Positions 17,742-26,920 of a DNA stretch of 64,000 bases are shown here, piece after piece. Source of the stretch: CAYUFB01 sp964444125 (lineage in GTDB: Bacteria; Patescibacteriota; Dojkabacteria; B142; JAFGMG01); the NCBI GenBank assembly GCA_964444125.1, contig CAYUFB010000001.1, positions 27,627 to 91,626 on the forward strand, written 5' to 3'. Made by a program: the position numbers and the translations under genes. Positions within the stretch are counted from its first letter, which is position 1; each line of letters begins with the position of its first letter. The notes beneath the pieces are model-generated. The model had not been told where the DNA came from and ran no database searches. It saw nothing but the letters and a program-made list of their open reading frames with translations.

Positions 17742-19001
17742 TTACAAATCCGTCTTAAGAACTATACCTACACATGCTCTAGCTTGTTTTTCGGTCAGCC
17801 CAGTTGGATGTGCAAAAACATCATTGCATGTGCTATGACTTGCTCGATTTGCATTAAATGTGAAATCGATAGAATAACTTTGTCCTGGAGCAAGATCACC
17901 TAGTACTGTAGTGATATCTTCATTGGAAAGAATCATCATATAGTCTTGCACAGACGTATTAAGCGAATTGGTTATGTTTAAATTGTTAACAGTTGGAGAT
18001 GTCCCAAATGCTGATACAAATGTCAGATATCTGCTATCAAAACTGTCTCTAAATCTAATAGTAGTCAAGGTTGTATCTCCAGTATTTTGTAATACGATTC
18101 TAAATCTGACTTGAGCTCCAATATCATAAGAACCAACTGCATTAGTTGCTACTTTTGTCAGAGTGTATCCTGGGTTTTCTACAACATCTTGTGTGCAGAC
18201 AACTGTAGCAAGTGCTTTACATGCATCTTCTGGATAGAAGCTTGATGTGCCTGCTACTCTTGTTGTTGCATATACACTATACGTACCAGCAGCAGCTGTT
18301 GTTACAACGCCACCATTTGATAGAACCTGATTGAAGCCAGGGCCCACTATTTGAAGTTGAGTATCACCAGCAAATTCTCCTGTATGGTCATGAAATGCTC
18401 CAACTCTAAAACTTGTTCCACAATCAACACTCATATTTGGTTTCCATGGATCGCTGATATCCCTTTGAACTCGAGCTTGCGTACTTGAATATGGGCAAAC
18501 TGCAGGATTCTCTGGAGGTTGCTGTGGTGGTTGTTCTGGTGGAGGTTGTTGTCCACAGACTGTCCAATCAGTCCAACCAAGTGTAATTGCACCTAAATCT
18601 CCGGCATATGGCACATGGCCAGGAGTATTTACATCAATTTGTACATATTTGCAATCTATACCTGCAAGTATGCTATCTAAGGATACGCTTTCTCCATTGG
18701 CCATATCTTTGACTTTGATAGGATTAGGAGAGATGCATATTTTGCCACCTTTTGAGTGTTGTCCCCATTCCTCACAAATATGAAGATACAGGTCGCAACC
18801 ATTTGCATTGTTACATTCACAGTGGTCCTCATAACATCCAGGATATGATGCATTTCTGGTCCAGCCAGTAGCTGCATCGACATTATTATCTTTCTGTACT
18901 AGACCAATAGAGACATAAGCGGATATTGCTAATATCAATATTGTGTATACAGTCAGTATTTTTTTGATACTGATATTTTGTAAGATTTTTCGTTTAAACA
19001 T
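17742..19001 (-). CDS. Secreted surface protein with DUF11-like domain
   Basis: The 419-residue protein has a signal helix (about 14-32) and a Cys-rich section (about 50-75, including CYEDHCECNNANGCDLYLH). A Pro-rich segment (PEQPPQQPPENP near 155-170) precedes a beta domain. The C-terminal DUF11-like domain has GAQVRFRIVLQNTGDTTLT and LGDLAPGQSYSIDFTF. DUF11 domains are common in surface adhesins and stalk proteins. No LPXTG motif or C-terminal anchor helix is present, although a sortase gene is adjacent and divergent. Function unknown. Confidence 0.68.
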   Translation of the reverse strand: MFKRKILQNISIKKILTVYTILILAISAYVSIGLVQKDNNVDAATGWTRNASYPGCYEDHCECNNANGCDLYLHICEEWGQHSKGGKICISPNPIKVKDMANGESVSLDSILAGIDCKYVQIDVNTPGHVPYAGDLGAITLGWTDWTVCGQQPPPEQPPQQPPENPAVCPYSSTQARVQRDISDPWKPNMSVDCGTSFRVGAFHDHTGEFAGDTQLQIVGPGFNQVLSNGGVVTTAAAGTYSVYATTRVAGTSSFYPEDACKALATVVCTQDVVENPGYTLTKVATNAVGSYDIGAQVRFRIVLQNTGDTTLTTIRFRDSFDSRYLTFVSAFGTSPTVNNLNITNSLNTSVQDYMMILSNEDITTVLGDLAPGQSYSIDFTFNANRASHSTCNDVFAHPTGLTEKQARACVGIVLKTDL

Positions 19002-19187
19002 TTAGATATATGTAAAATATAATATCTATATGAGTTGATTATATCAGGATCGCCGTCAAAAAAGCAACCTATAGTGTGTATAGAAAATGCTATTTATGGT
19101 ATAATTTGCAAGCTAATTCGCAAAAACAGGTATGTCCTATAGTCGTTTAATTAGCGATAGTTAATTGTATTTATAATAACTAAAACG

Positions 19188-19925
19188 ATGTTAGGCGGAA
19201 ATCGTGGCATAGCTCTTACAATTATTCTAGTCGTAATTATATGCATAGCTGCATTGGTGGCTGTTTTGTATTCGTTGCTTATGGCTATAAGGGATGTTGA
19301 ATTTGGTCAAATGACAGCCTTGCAACCTGATAGAAAAGTTACATTTATTGAAAGAGGTACAAATTTCAATTTTGCCATACCTGAAGAAAAGGAAGCAGTC
19401 CAAGAAAAGGAAAATGACAAACAACCTGAAGTAGCAGGTTTAGAGGCCGAAAAAATTGAAGAATCAAAAAAGATTTATAACTTCAATTTTGTAATCCCTC
19501 CAAAACCTGCAAATCCATCCATGACATCAATAGTAATTCCAGAAATTAATTATAACTCTCCTGTTATCTTATCTGATGATGGAGATAGTGCGATAGATTA
19601 TGGAGCATGGTTTTATCCTGAAAGTGCTCACCCATATGACGGAGAGTCAATTTTCCTTTGTCACAGAAGATATTTCAAAGCAAATGATCCAAAATCATGC
19701 TGGAATTTGGATAAAGTCTCAAAGGGAGCAAATCTATATATAAACTTCTCAGATGGAACACAAAAATCATATAAAGTAAGCTCAATGTCAGTCCATCCTG
19801 GAACTGATTTAAATATCTATAGAACAAGCGGTGATAATAGAATCAAACTGATTTCTTGTGCCAAAGAAGACGGCAGGATAGGATCTGCAAGCCATAGAAT
19901 TGTTCTTGTCGCAGAAGAAATCTAA
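19188..19925 (+). CDS. Sortase family transpeptidase
   Basis: The 245-residue protein has one N-terminal transmembrane helix (about 10-32) and a charged linker. The sortase domain (about 110-245) has the catalytic His in ESIFLCHRRYF, Cys in IKLISCAKEDG, and Arg in SASHRIVLVAEE. Sortases cleave a C-terminal sorting motif and join the protein to another nucleophile at the surface. A TATAAT at 19172-19177 lies just upstream. I cannot assign a class, and no substrate with a clear LPXTG signal is seen nearby. Confidence 0.8.
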   Translation: MLGGNRGIALTIILVVIICIAALVAVLYSLLMAIRDVEFGQMTALQPDRKVTFIERGTNFNFAIPEEKEAVQEKENDKQPEVAGLEAEKIEESKKIYNFNFVIPPKPANPSMTSIVIPEINYNSPVILSDDGDSAIDYGAWFYPESAHPYDGESIFLCHRRYFKANDPKSCWNLDKVSKGANLYINFSDGTQKSYKVSSMSVHPGTDLNIYRTSGDNRIKLISCAKEDGRIGSASHRIVLVAEEI

Positions 19926-19929
19926 TATT

Positions 19930-20111
19930 GATGCGAATGGCGGAATACGGATTGCGGATTGCGAATAACGAAAAGCGAATGGCGTAATGAGGAATATGTA
20001 GAACGCATAGCAAAATTGTATAATATCCGTAATTAGAATTTCGTGATCTGCAATCAAGTCTTATAATACTGAAAACTGGATACTGAATACTGAAAGCTGA
20101 CTACTGATACT
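19930..20111 (+). repeat. Low-complexity repeats upstream of gltX
   Basis: Bases 19930-19990 are built from variants of GCGAATGGCG and GCGGATTGCG. Bases 20071-20111 are built from variants of ACTGAATACTGAAAGCTGA. The second block recurs at 31676-31725 just before thrS. No reading frame or tRNA is present. Strand is arbitrary. Confidence 0.7.
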
Positions 20112-20118
20112 CATTAAA

Positions 20119-20147
20119 TTGCTAAAAGATTCGTTGCATAATATAAT
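20119..20147 (+). promoter_or_regulatory. Predicted gltX promoter
   Basis: TTGCTA (20119-20124) and TATAAT (20142-20147) are 17 bp apart. The predicted start near 20154 gives a leader of about 27 nt. TTGACG (20147) with TATATT (20171), 18 bp apart, is a second possible promoter that would make the mRNA nearly leaderless. Confidence 0.55.
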
Positions 20148-20180
20148 TGACGTGTAATTTGGTTTATTATTATATTATAA

Positions 20181-21668
20181 ATGGAGGTTAGAACTCGTAT
20201 TGCTCCAAGTCCAACAGGTTTTGTACACATAGGAACTATTCATAATGCGCTATTTGCTCACGCACTTGCAAGGCATCACGGGGGTAAATTTATCCTTCGA
20301 GTAGAAGATACTGATTTGAAAAGATTTGTAGAAGGTGCTAAAGAACAATTATATGATGTTTTAGATGAGTTCGGCCTGACTCCAGATGAAGGTCCGATCC
20401 AGGGCGGTCCTTATGCTCCATATATACAATCGGAGAGAATGAAAACAGGAATATATCTTCAAAAAGCTGAAGAACTAATTTCAAAAGGGCATGCCTATTA
20501 TTGTTTTATGACAGAAAAGGAGTTGGCCGATATGAAGGGAGATAAGGAATATCAAGCAAAAGCTTTCAGGTCTATTTATAGAGATATGCCAATAGAAGAA
20601 GCGAAAACAAGGATCTCTAATGGTGAGAAATACGTAATTAGACTTAAGGTCCCGGATAATGAAATCATTGAGGTTGATGATGCTATACTAGGCAAGGTTT
20701 CTTGGAAGAGTGAGGATATTGACGATCAAGTTTTGATCAAATCTGATGGCTATCCTACATATCATTTGGCAGTAGTTGTAGATGATCATGAAATGGCGAT
20801 AACTCATATTACAAGAGCATACGAATGGCTCCCAAGTACCCCTAAACAGGTTTTGTTGTACAAGTACTTAGGGTTCAAATTACCAGTTTTCGCGCATAGT
20901 TCATTGATACTTGATCCTGATGGTGGCAAATTATCCAAAAGAAAAGGAACAGTATCTGCAAGACAATTTTTGGAAGATGGATATCTTGTTGATGCAATAA
21001 AGAATTTTCTTATGCTTCTTGGTTGGGCTCCACCAATAGAAAGAGTACATGGTCAGAAAGAAAGAGAAATTTTTTCTCAAGAAGATTTGATCAAACTGTA
21101 TGAGTTGAGAGACAGACAAAAAAGCAATGGAGTATTTAATAGAGAAAAATTAATATGGTTCAATCAGCAATATATCAAGACAGTCCCAAACCTTGATGAA
21201 ATATTTATCAAATGGCTTCAAAAATACAAGGAATCTGATGAATTGATTTCAAGAATACTAGATGATAAGGAAATAAATTTGAAACTGGATTTAATCAAAG
21301 ATAGGGCCAAGACCTTAGTTGAGATGATTGATATGTTGAAATTTTTTTATATCGCACCAGAACATATTGATCTTGATATAAAACAAATTAGATCATTTAA
21401 GAAAGATCTAAAAAATATATTAAGTGATACTGTTAGTGTTATTTCAAAGCTTGATGAGGACAGCAGGAAGTGGCAAAACGATATTTGGGCAAATAGTATG
21501 AAAGAAATATCAAATAAATATGATTTGAAGACTGGTGATTCATTCATGGTCTTAAGACTTGCTGTAGTAGGCGAACCTGTATCCCCACCATTATTTGAAG
21601 CAATTGGGATAATTGGAAAAGAGGAGATACTAAATAGACTCAATAAACTAATAAAAGATATTAAATAG
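20181..21668 (+). CDS. gltX: Glutamyl-tRNA synthetase
   Basis: The 495-residue class I synthetase has the HIGH-type motif APSPTGFVHIGTI (residues about 7-19) and the KMSKS-type motif GGKLSKRKGTVS near residue 250. The catalytic Rossmann domain and helical anticodon-binding domain have normal lengths. It charges tRNA-Glu; in bacteria lacking GlnRS it may also charge tRNA-Gln for the amidotransferase route, which cannot be judged here. Its stop is directly followed by the ATG of the next gene. Confidence 0.96.
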   Translation: MEVRTRIAPSPTGFVHIGTIHNALFAHALARHHGGKFILRVEDTDLKRFVEGAKEQLYDVLDEFGLTPDEGPIQGGPYAPYIQSERMKTGIYLQKAEELISKGHAYYCFMTEKELADMKGDKEYQAKAFRSIYRDMPIEEAKTRISNGEKYVIRLKVPDNEIIEVDDAILGKVSWKSEDIDDQVLIKSDGYPTYHLAVVVDDHEMAITHITRAYEWLPSTPKQVLLYKYLGFKLPVFAHSSLILDPDGGKLSKRKGTVSARQFLEDGYLVDAIKNFLMLLGWAPPIERVHGQKEREIFSQEDLIKLYELRDRQKSNGVFNREKLIWFNQQYIKTVPNLDEIFIKWLQKYKESDELISRILDDKEINLKLDLIKDRAKTLVEMIDMLKFFYIAPEHIDLDIKQIRSFKKDLKNILSDTVSVISKLDEDSRKWQNDIWANSMKEISNKYDLKTGDSFMVLRLAVVGEPVSPPLFEAIGIIGKEEILNRLNKLIKDIK

Positions 21669-23324
21669 ATGCACAAATACTGCCTTTTGCTTGCAACAAT
21701 AGTTTTTTTTGGATTTGGGAGTGTATCTTTTGCCCAAAATATAGGTCAACTTGATGTTGATAGGAAATTTGATCTTGATAGATCAGAGGTTGATTATAAG
21801 ATAATTATAAAAAACAATTCATCAGATGAGCTTATTCGAGGATTCTCAATCATTATTCCGCACAAAAACTATCAACTAATATCTTCTAGAGGAGCGAAGT
21901 TTCAAAAAGAAGTAAATACAAATGATCTAAAAATCAGTTTCGGAGAGGATGTATTGCGACCTGGATTTTCTAGAGAGATTGGATTTCTTGTCCACATTCC
22001 AAATCTTGTTGAAGAAAAAGGAGGATTGTATACACTTGAAATTTCGAATTTTTCGAGCAATATGCCCATAGGCCAAGTACATACTAGGATAAACTATTCA
22101 ACAACTGATTTCCCTCCAATTGTTTATTCATCCAGAAATATAGAGGAAAATCCCGGCACAATTTTATTTTTAGAAAACAAGGCAATTTGTGTTTCTTGGG
22201 GGGAAGAATACTATGCGAACTTTTTATTAAAAATTTCAAACATTAGTGACCAGACAGCTCTGATTCCTATCTTATCAGACTTGCCGGGGCAGGAAGTAGA
22301 ATATCTAAACAGTCCTTCAGATGAGCAATTGCTTTTTGACAAAGATTCCAATGCATATCTACTCTCTACGCAAGATAATCTTTCTCTGAAAGGATCGTTG
22401 CGATTAACACCAGTCACGAATAAGCAAATATCTAACGCATTGATCAAAAAGAATTATGAGTTTCCTGTTATAGAAGGTGATACTAATCATGAAAAGGTAA
22501 AAAGTGTATCAGAATATTTAGAAAAAAACTTCAATATCGAGATGTTCCAAAGTCTTGATAAAAGATTTAATACGATAAATGATCATGATCTGGCAATAAA
22601 TCTATATACATATTACTGGTTAAATTCTCTTGATATCAAAGCTCAATTAGTTTTTGGAAAAAATATCCAAGATTCAAGTTCATCATATTGGATATTATGG
22701 CAAGATGGAGATACCACTAAGGCATTAGATCCAATATTATATTTTTCGGATCAATTGGATGTTGTAGATTGGGTCCCACCCGATAGAGTCATATTATTTT
22801 CGCTAGTAGAAGATGGCAATGAATTACTTGATGAATTTATTGAGTTGTCCAGTAAGGATTTTTATTGGTACTTTGGATTTGAGAACACTGTGATAGATGA
22901 TAATAATGAAACTGCAAATATTCATGTGATATTTCCCGAACAATACAGATTTGAACTCGATACTATCGCAAATATCAATATCCAAAATGTAACTAACAAA
23001 TTGCTTGAGATCAAGAATATATCAAGTCGCGGGCAGAATTTGATTCCAGAGGCTAAATTCCATCAAGGATTGCTTCCTTATCAATACAAGGTTCTCAAAG
23101 TAACTCAACCACGTGGATTGCTTGGGATATTTAACAAGAAATCAAAAATGGAAATAGATGTGATTTATAGACTTGGAAATCTCGAAGAAACAAATACATT
23201 TAGTAACGATATTGTTTTTGCAAATCCTGAAATTTCAAGAAGATTTGTGTTATTAGATATTTTTATATCTGTTATAGTGTTTGTAGTAATAATAATTAGT
23301 AAGAAAATTCTATCTATTTGGTAG
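21669..23324 (+). CDS. Secreted, membrane-tethered protein of unknown function
   Basis: The 551-residue product has a signal peptide (about 3-22, ending SFAQ) and a single C-terminal transmembrane helix (about 527-546), giving a type I topology. The first half looks like beta-sandwich domains. A helical segment near 275-360 (including the NLYTYYWLNSLDIKAQLVFG stretch) resembles a transglutaminase-like fold, but I see no catalytic Cys at the expected place. It starts right at the gltX stop, so it is probably co-transcribed. Confidence 0.55.
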   Translation: MHKYCLLLATIVFFGFGSVSFAQNIGQLDVDRKFDLDRSEVDYKIIIKNNSSDELIRGFSIIIPHKNYQLISSRGAKFQKEVNTNDLKISFGEDVLRPGFSREIGFLVHIPNLVEEKGGLYTLEISNFSSNMPIGQVHTRINYSTTDFPPIVYSSRNIEENPGTILFLENKAICVSWGEEYYANFLLKISNISDQTALIPILSDLPGQEVEYLNSPSDEQLLFDKDSNAYLLSTQDNLSLKGSLRLTPVTNKQISNALIKKNYEFPVIEGDTNHEKVKSVSEYLEKNFNIEMFQSLDKRFNTINDHDLAINLYTYYWLNSLDIKAQLVFGKNIQDSSSSYWILWQDGDTTKALDPILYFSDQLDVVDWVPPDRVILFSLVEDGNELLDEFIELSSKDFYWYFGFENTVIDDNNETANIHVIFPEQYRFELDTIANINIQNVTNKLLEIKNISSRGQNLIPEAKFHQGLLPYQYKVLKVTQPRGLLGIFNKKSKMEIDVIYRLGNLEETNTFSNDIVFANPEISRRFVLLDIFISVIVFVVIIISKKILSIW

Positions 23325-23380
23325 TCATCTCGACTAAGATCAAGATATAAGGTAGAATTATATTAGGTTATAACCTGCCC

Positions 23381-25450
23381 ATGAAAAAAGAAGAAATTGC
23401 CAAAATATTTGACTTGTCATTGGTATCAAGTGATGCGTATGATTATATAGGGCTTGCCGGACAAGATTATCTCAAACTTCAAGAAGCGAATATTCCATTA
23501 CCACAAGGTTTCATACTTACTACGAAAGTTTTCGATGATTTTTTGATACTAAATGACTTGGTTGGATATATTACAGAAAGATTGAGTGAGATCCAGATAA
23601 AATCTTCATTGATTGAACGCAATTCCAAAGCTATCAGATCCAAAATCATGGAGGGTAAGATGCCTGATTATCTCGAAAATTCAGTCCCAGGTTATTTAAA
23701 AAAGTTTTCTGGGTTAAGTAAAGTATCAGTGGACATGCAGGCTTGCTTATTCAATGAAGATCTCGAAAAATCTTTAGAAGATGAGGTAGTGTACTTAAGC
23801 GGAGTATCTGATATTGATAATATCTATCAAAATATCAGGCTATTATGGTCAAAACTCTTTGAAGTAAGTAGTCTAAAGAAAAGAGAAATCGCTAAATACG
23901 AAGGGCCTTTGTCTATGGCAATCATGATTTTCAAATCCCCGATTGTAGAAATTTCTGGCAAGGCTTCTTCAAATTCATTAGGTAGAGAGAAACTGGTTGA
24001 ACTTGAAGCAGTTATGGGAGATATCGAGTTGCTAAAAAAGGATCAGTTTAATGGAGATAGGTATGTAGTAGATACACAAGTACCAGCAGTTGTCGAAAAA
24101 AATATTGTCGAACAGAAAAAAATGTATGTCACAAGTTTTGGTTCAAAGGGATTGAAAAAAGAAAAACTCACAATCTCCAAGCCATGGCGCAAAAACCCAA
24201 AGATGTCTGATTCACAGGCTACATTTATGGGTCTGATCACATGCAGTATCAAAGAATTATTTCAAACTGATATCGAAATAGAATTTGGAATTGAAATGGG
24301 TAAGCCAGTTGTTACTTATATCAAAAAGGTTGGTAATTCGGTCTCAGCTTCTAGACAAGAAAAAGAGGCATCAAAGGGGACATCTCATTTTGAAATATTA
24401 AAAAACAAAATAGGTAATCTAGAAAATCTAAATAATGATCCAGCAGAAGAGAAAGAAGTCATAAAAAATAAAACTGTTGATTTTGACAAACCAATTGTCC
24501 AAGCACAAGTAGTTCCAGAAATTCCTACTTCTTTGCCCAAAAAATCGATCAAGCCAATGAGCGAATATGTAGATGAGGTTAAACAAGAAATCAAACCATT
24601 AAGAAAAAAGATCGATGCAAACAAAATTAAAGTTGAGGAAGAGATCAATACAGGCATAGATGTATTTGTTTCAGATTATGAAGCTGAGGCGAATATTAAG
24701 TATTCCAAAAATATCGCAGGGTATGTAAGTCTATCTGGTGATGATTTTATTGCTATAAATAATAGAGCATTGTCAGATTTGGCAAAAAATCCAAAGGATT
24801 TTGTAACAAATCTGGTTGATTATCTGATCGCAAATTTAGAAAATACAGCTGAACCTGCTATATATGAATTTATTTCAAATGCTTATCTTCAAGATGGTCC
24901 TGGAATGGGTGCGTATAAGATCATAAAAGATAGCACGATTTTTCAATACGAATTGGAGGCTATTAGAAAAGTCAGAAATTCCATGCAGAAAAAAAATCTT
25001 TGGGTAAGCGTTCCATATATCAGAAGCACAGCAGAATTTTTGGAAGTGAAGAAAATTATTTCGATAAACAGACTAAGAAGATCTCCAACTTTTAGAGTTT
25101 ATGCAAGTATAGACAATGCTTCAAGTGCATTGATTATTGAAGACTTGATAGAAGCTATGGCAGATGGATTTGTCTTTAATCTTGATAATATGTACAAAAA
25201 TATATTAGGAGGCTTTGATGAAGGAAATTTGCCTCTTGATGGGATGAAGAAATTACTAACTAGCAGTTTGAAGATTGTCAATCAGTACAAATCTAAATCA
25301 ATAGCAAAAGCTTTAGATACAAAGAGATACTTTAATATCCAGGAATTAATCGAGTTTGGATTTACTGCTATTAGTGCACCATTAAGTCAAGTAATTGAAT
25401 ACAAAAAGGAAATTCAAAAGTTAGAAACCAACAAATTAAAGCGTAAGTAA
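23381..25450 (+). CDS. Degenerate PEP synthase-like protein (probable pseudoenzyme)
   Basis: The 689-residue protein follows the outline of phosphoenolpyruvate synthase. The N-terminus has YIGLAGQDYLKLQEANIPLP and QGFILTT, matching the start of the PPDK/PEPS ATP-grasp domain, but the VRSSA..ED segment reads VDMQACLFNED. The central swivelling His domain is replaced by a charged linker (about 330-435). The C-terminal half resembles the PEP-utilising TIM barrel (KKNLWVSVPYIRSTAEFLEV), yet the IGSNDLTQ and catalytic Cys motifs are absent. Overall it looks like a retained scaffold without catalysis. It converges with and overlaps the phosphomannomutase gene by 15 bp. Confidence 0.62.
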   Translation: MKKEEIAKIFDLSLVSSDAYDYIGLAGQDYLKLQEANIPLPQGFILTTKVFDDFLILNDLVGYITERLSEIQIKSSLIERNSKAIRSKIMEGKMPDYLENSVPGYLKKFSGLSKVSVDMQACLFNEDLEKSLEDEVVYLSGVSDIDNIYQNIRLLWSKLFEVSSLKKREIAKYEGPLSMAIMIFKSPIVEISGKASSNSLGREKLVELEAVMGDIELLKKDQFNGDRYVVDTQVPAVVEKNIVEQKKMYVTSFGSKGLKKEKLTISKPWRKNPKMSDSQATFMGLITCSIKELFQTDIEIEFGIEMGKPVVTYIKKVGNSVSASRQEKEASKGTSHFEILKNKIGNLENLNNDPAEEKEVIKNKTVDFDKPIVQAQVVPEIPTSLPKKSIKPMSEYVDEVKQEIKPLRKKIDANKIKVEEEINTGIDVFVSDYEAEANIKYSKNIAGYVSLSGDDFIAINNRALSDLAKNPKDFVTNLVDYLIANLENTAEPAIYEFISNAYLQDGPGMGAYKIIKDSTIFQYELEAIRKVRNSMQKKNLWVSVPYIRSTAEFLEVKKIISINRLRRSPTFRVYASIDNASSALIIEDLIEAMADGFVFNLDNMYKNILGGFDEGNLPLDGMKKLLTSSLKIVNQYKSKSIAKALDTKRYFNIQELIEFGFTAISAPLSQVIEYKKEIQKLETNKLKRK

Positions 25451-26878
25451 CTCTTTCATTGATGGTGTATTATCCTGTCTTCCTGCAATTAGCTTTTTAA
25501 GAAGTATATAATTTTTGACAATTGTATCTTTGTCTTTTGCTTCAAGATTGAGCCTGATAAGTGGTTGTGTGTTGGATCCTCTTAAGTTAAATCTCCAGGT
25601 TGGAAGTTCAATGCTTATGCCGTCAATTTTGGTAATAATTGCTTCAGGGTAATTTGTTTTGAAGTATTCTTCTATTTGCAAGTAAGTCGCATTTGGATCA
25701 TCTACTTCGAAATTCACTTCCCCAGAATTAGGATAGGTTGAATAATAATAATCAAGCGTCTCATCGAAATCTAAGCCATTTGATAGCATCTTGAGAATCA
25801 AAGCAATTGTGATCATTCCACTATCTGCATTGAAAAAGTCCCGGTAATAAAAATGGCAACTTGCCTCTGCTCCAAATATCGCATTGCTTTCCTTCATGTG
25901 ATGCTTGAAAAAAGAATGCCCTGCCTTGATCATGACAGTTTTGCCCCCTGCCTTTTGTACTTCATTAGTTACAGGCCAGGTGATTCTTGGATCTTGAATT
26001 ATGTTTGCCCCTGGATTGTCTTTTAAAAAATGCGTAGCGTATATCGCACCTGTGTAGATTCCCGAAGGATTTCTGCCTTTATTGTCTACAAAAAATACCC
26101 GGTCCGCGTCTCCATCTATGGCAATTCCTATATCTGCTTGACTTGATACAGTTTCTTTTTTTATTTGTGCAATATTTTCTTCCTCCATTGGATTTGGGAC
26201 ATGATTAGGGAATGCATCGTCAGGCTCGAAAAACATCTTTTTGACCTCCAGATTTAGATCACCAAATACATAGTCAAATATTTTGCCACCAATGCCATTG
26301 CCAGCATCTACAACTATTTTTAAAGGTTTTATCTCTGTATCACCAAGAAATGAAAGCACCTTTGCCTTAAATTCTGGATAAATATCTATTTTTGTTACTT
26401 TTCCTTGCCTGTTTTGATCAAGCTCAAAAGAATTATCTAACATCAATTTCTTGATCTCAGGGAGCCCATAATCTCCACTTAATGGTGAAGCACCAGATCC
26501 TACCATTTTGCAACCATTCCAGCCTGAAGGATTATGCGATGCAGTAATTGTAACTCCACCATCGATTGATTTATCAGATCCGACAGCGTAGTAGAGCATT
26601 TCGGTAGCGATTTCTCCAATATCAATGACGTCTGCTCCCTGAGATGTAGCACCTTTGATAAATGCTTGCTTGTATTTTTCACCACTTTTTCTGATATCTC
26701 TCCCGATTACAATTTTTTTGGCATTTAAGAATGTCACAAATGCCATACCTAGGGTTTCGTAAAATACTTCGTCTAGTTCTTCCGGGTCTCTACCTCTGAT
26801 ATCATACGCATGAAATACTGAGTCTAGATTCGACTTGCTTAAAGTTGAGGGTGTTGTGTAAGAATTACTCATGAGCAA
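25436..26878 (-). CDS. Phosphomannomutase/phosphoglucomutase
   Basis: The 480-residue protein belongs to the alpha-D-phosphohexomutase family. The phosphoserine loop is TITASHNPSGWNG near residue 112. The metal-binding loop IDGDADRVFF is near residue 253. The sugar-specificity loop carries FGAEASCHFYYRDFF. The C-terminal phosphate loop has RGSNTQPLIRL. It interconverts mannose or glucose 1- and 6-phosphates for sugar-nucleotide supply. The stop overlaps the end of the convergent PEP synthase-like gene. Confidence 0.92.
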   Translation of the reverse strand: MLMSNSYTTPSTLSKSNLDSVFHAYDIRGRDPEELDEVFYETLGMAFVTFLNAKKIVIGRDIRKSGEKYKQAFIKGATSQGADVIDIGEIATEMLYYAVGSDKSIDGGVTITASHNPSGWNGCKMVGSGASPLSGDYGLPEIKKLMLDNSFELDQNRQGKVTKIDIYPEFKAKVLSFLGDTEIKPLKIVVDAGNGIGGKIFDYVFGDLNLEVKKMFFEPDDAFPNHVPNPMEEENIAQIKKETVSSQADIGIAIDGDADRVFFVDNKGRNPSGIYTGAIYATHFLKDNPGANIIQDPRITWPVTNEVQKAGGKTVMIKAGHSFFKHHMKESNAIFGAEASCHFYYRDFFNADSGMITIALILKMLSNGLDFDETLDYYYSTYPNSGEVNFEVDDPNATYLQIEEYFKTNYPEAIITKIDGISIELPTWRFNLRGSNTQPLIRLNLEAKDKDTIVKNYILLKKLIAGRQDNTPSMKELLTL

Positions 26879-26920
26879 AAAAAGAATAAAAATTTGAAGG
26901 TTAATTATTGTGATCCAAGG

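Noticed and set aside
26500..26685. Minus-strand frame inside the phosphomannomutase gene
   Set aside because: It is in another frame of a well-supported gene, short and without motifs.
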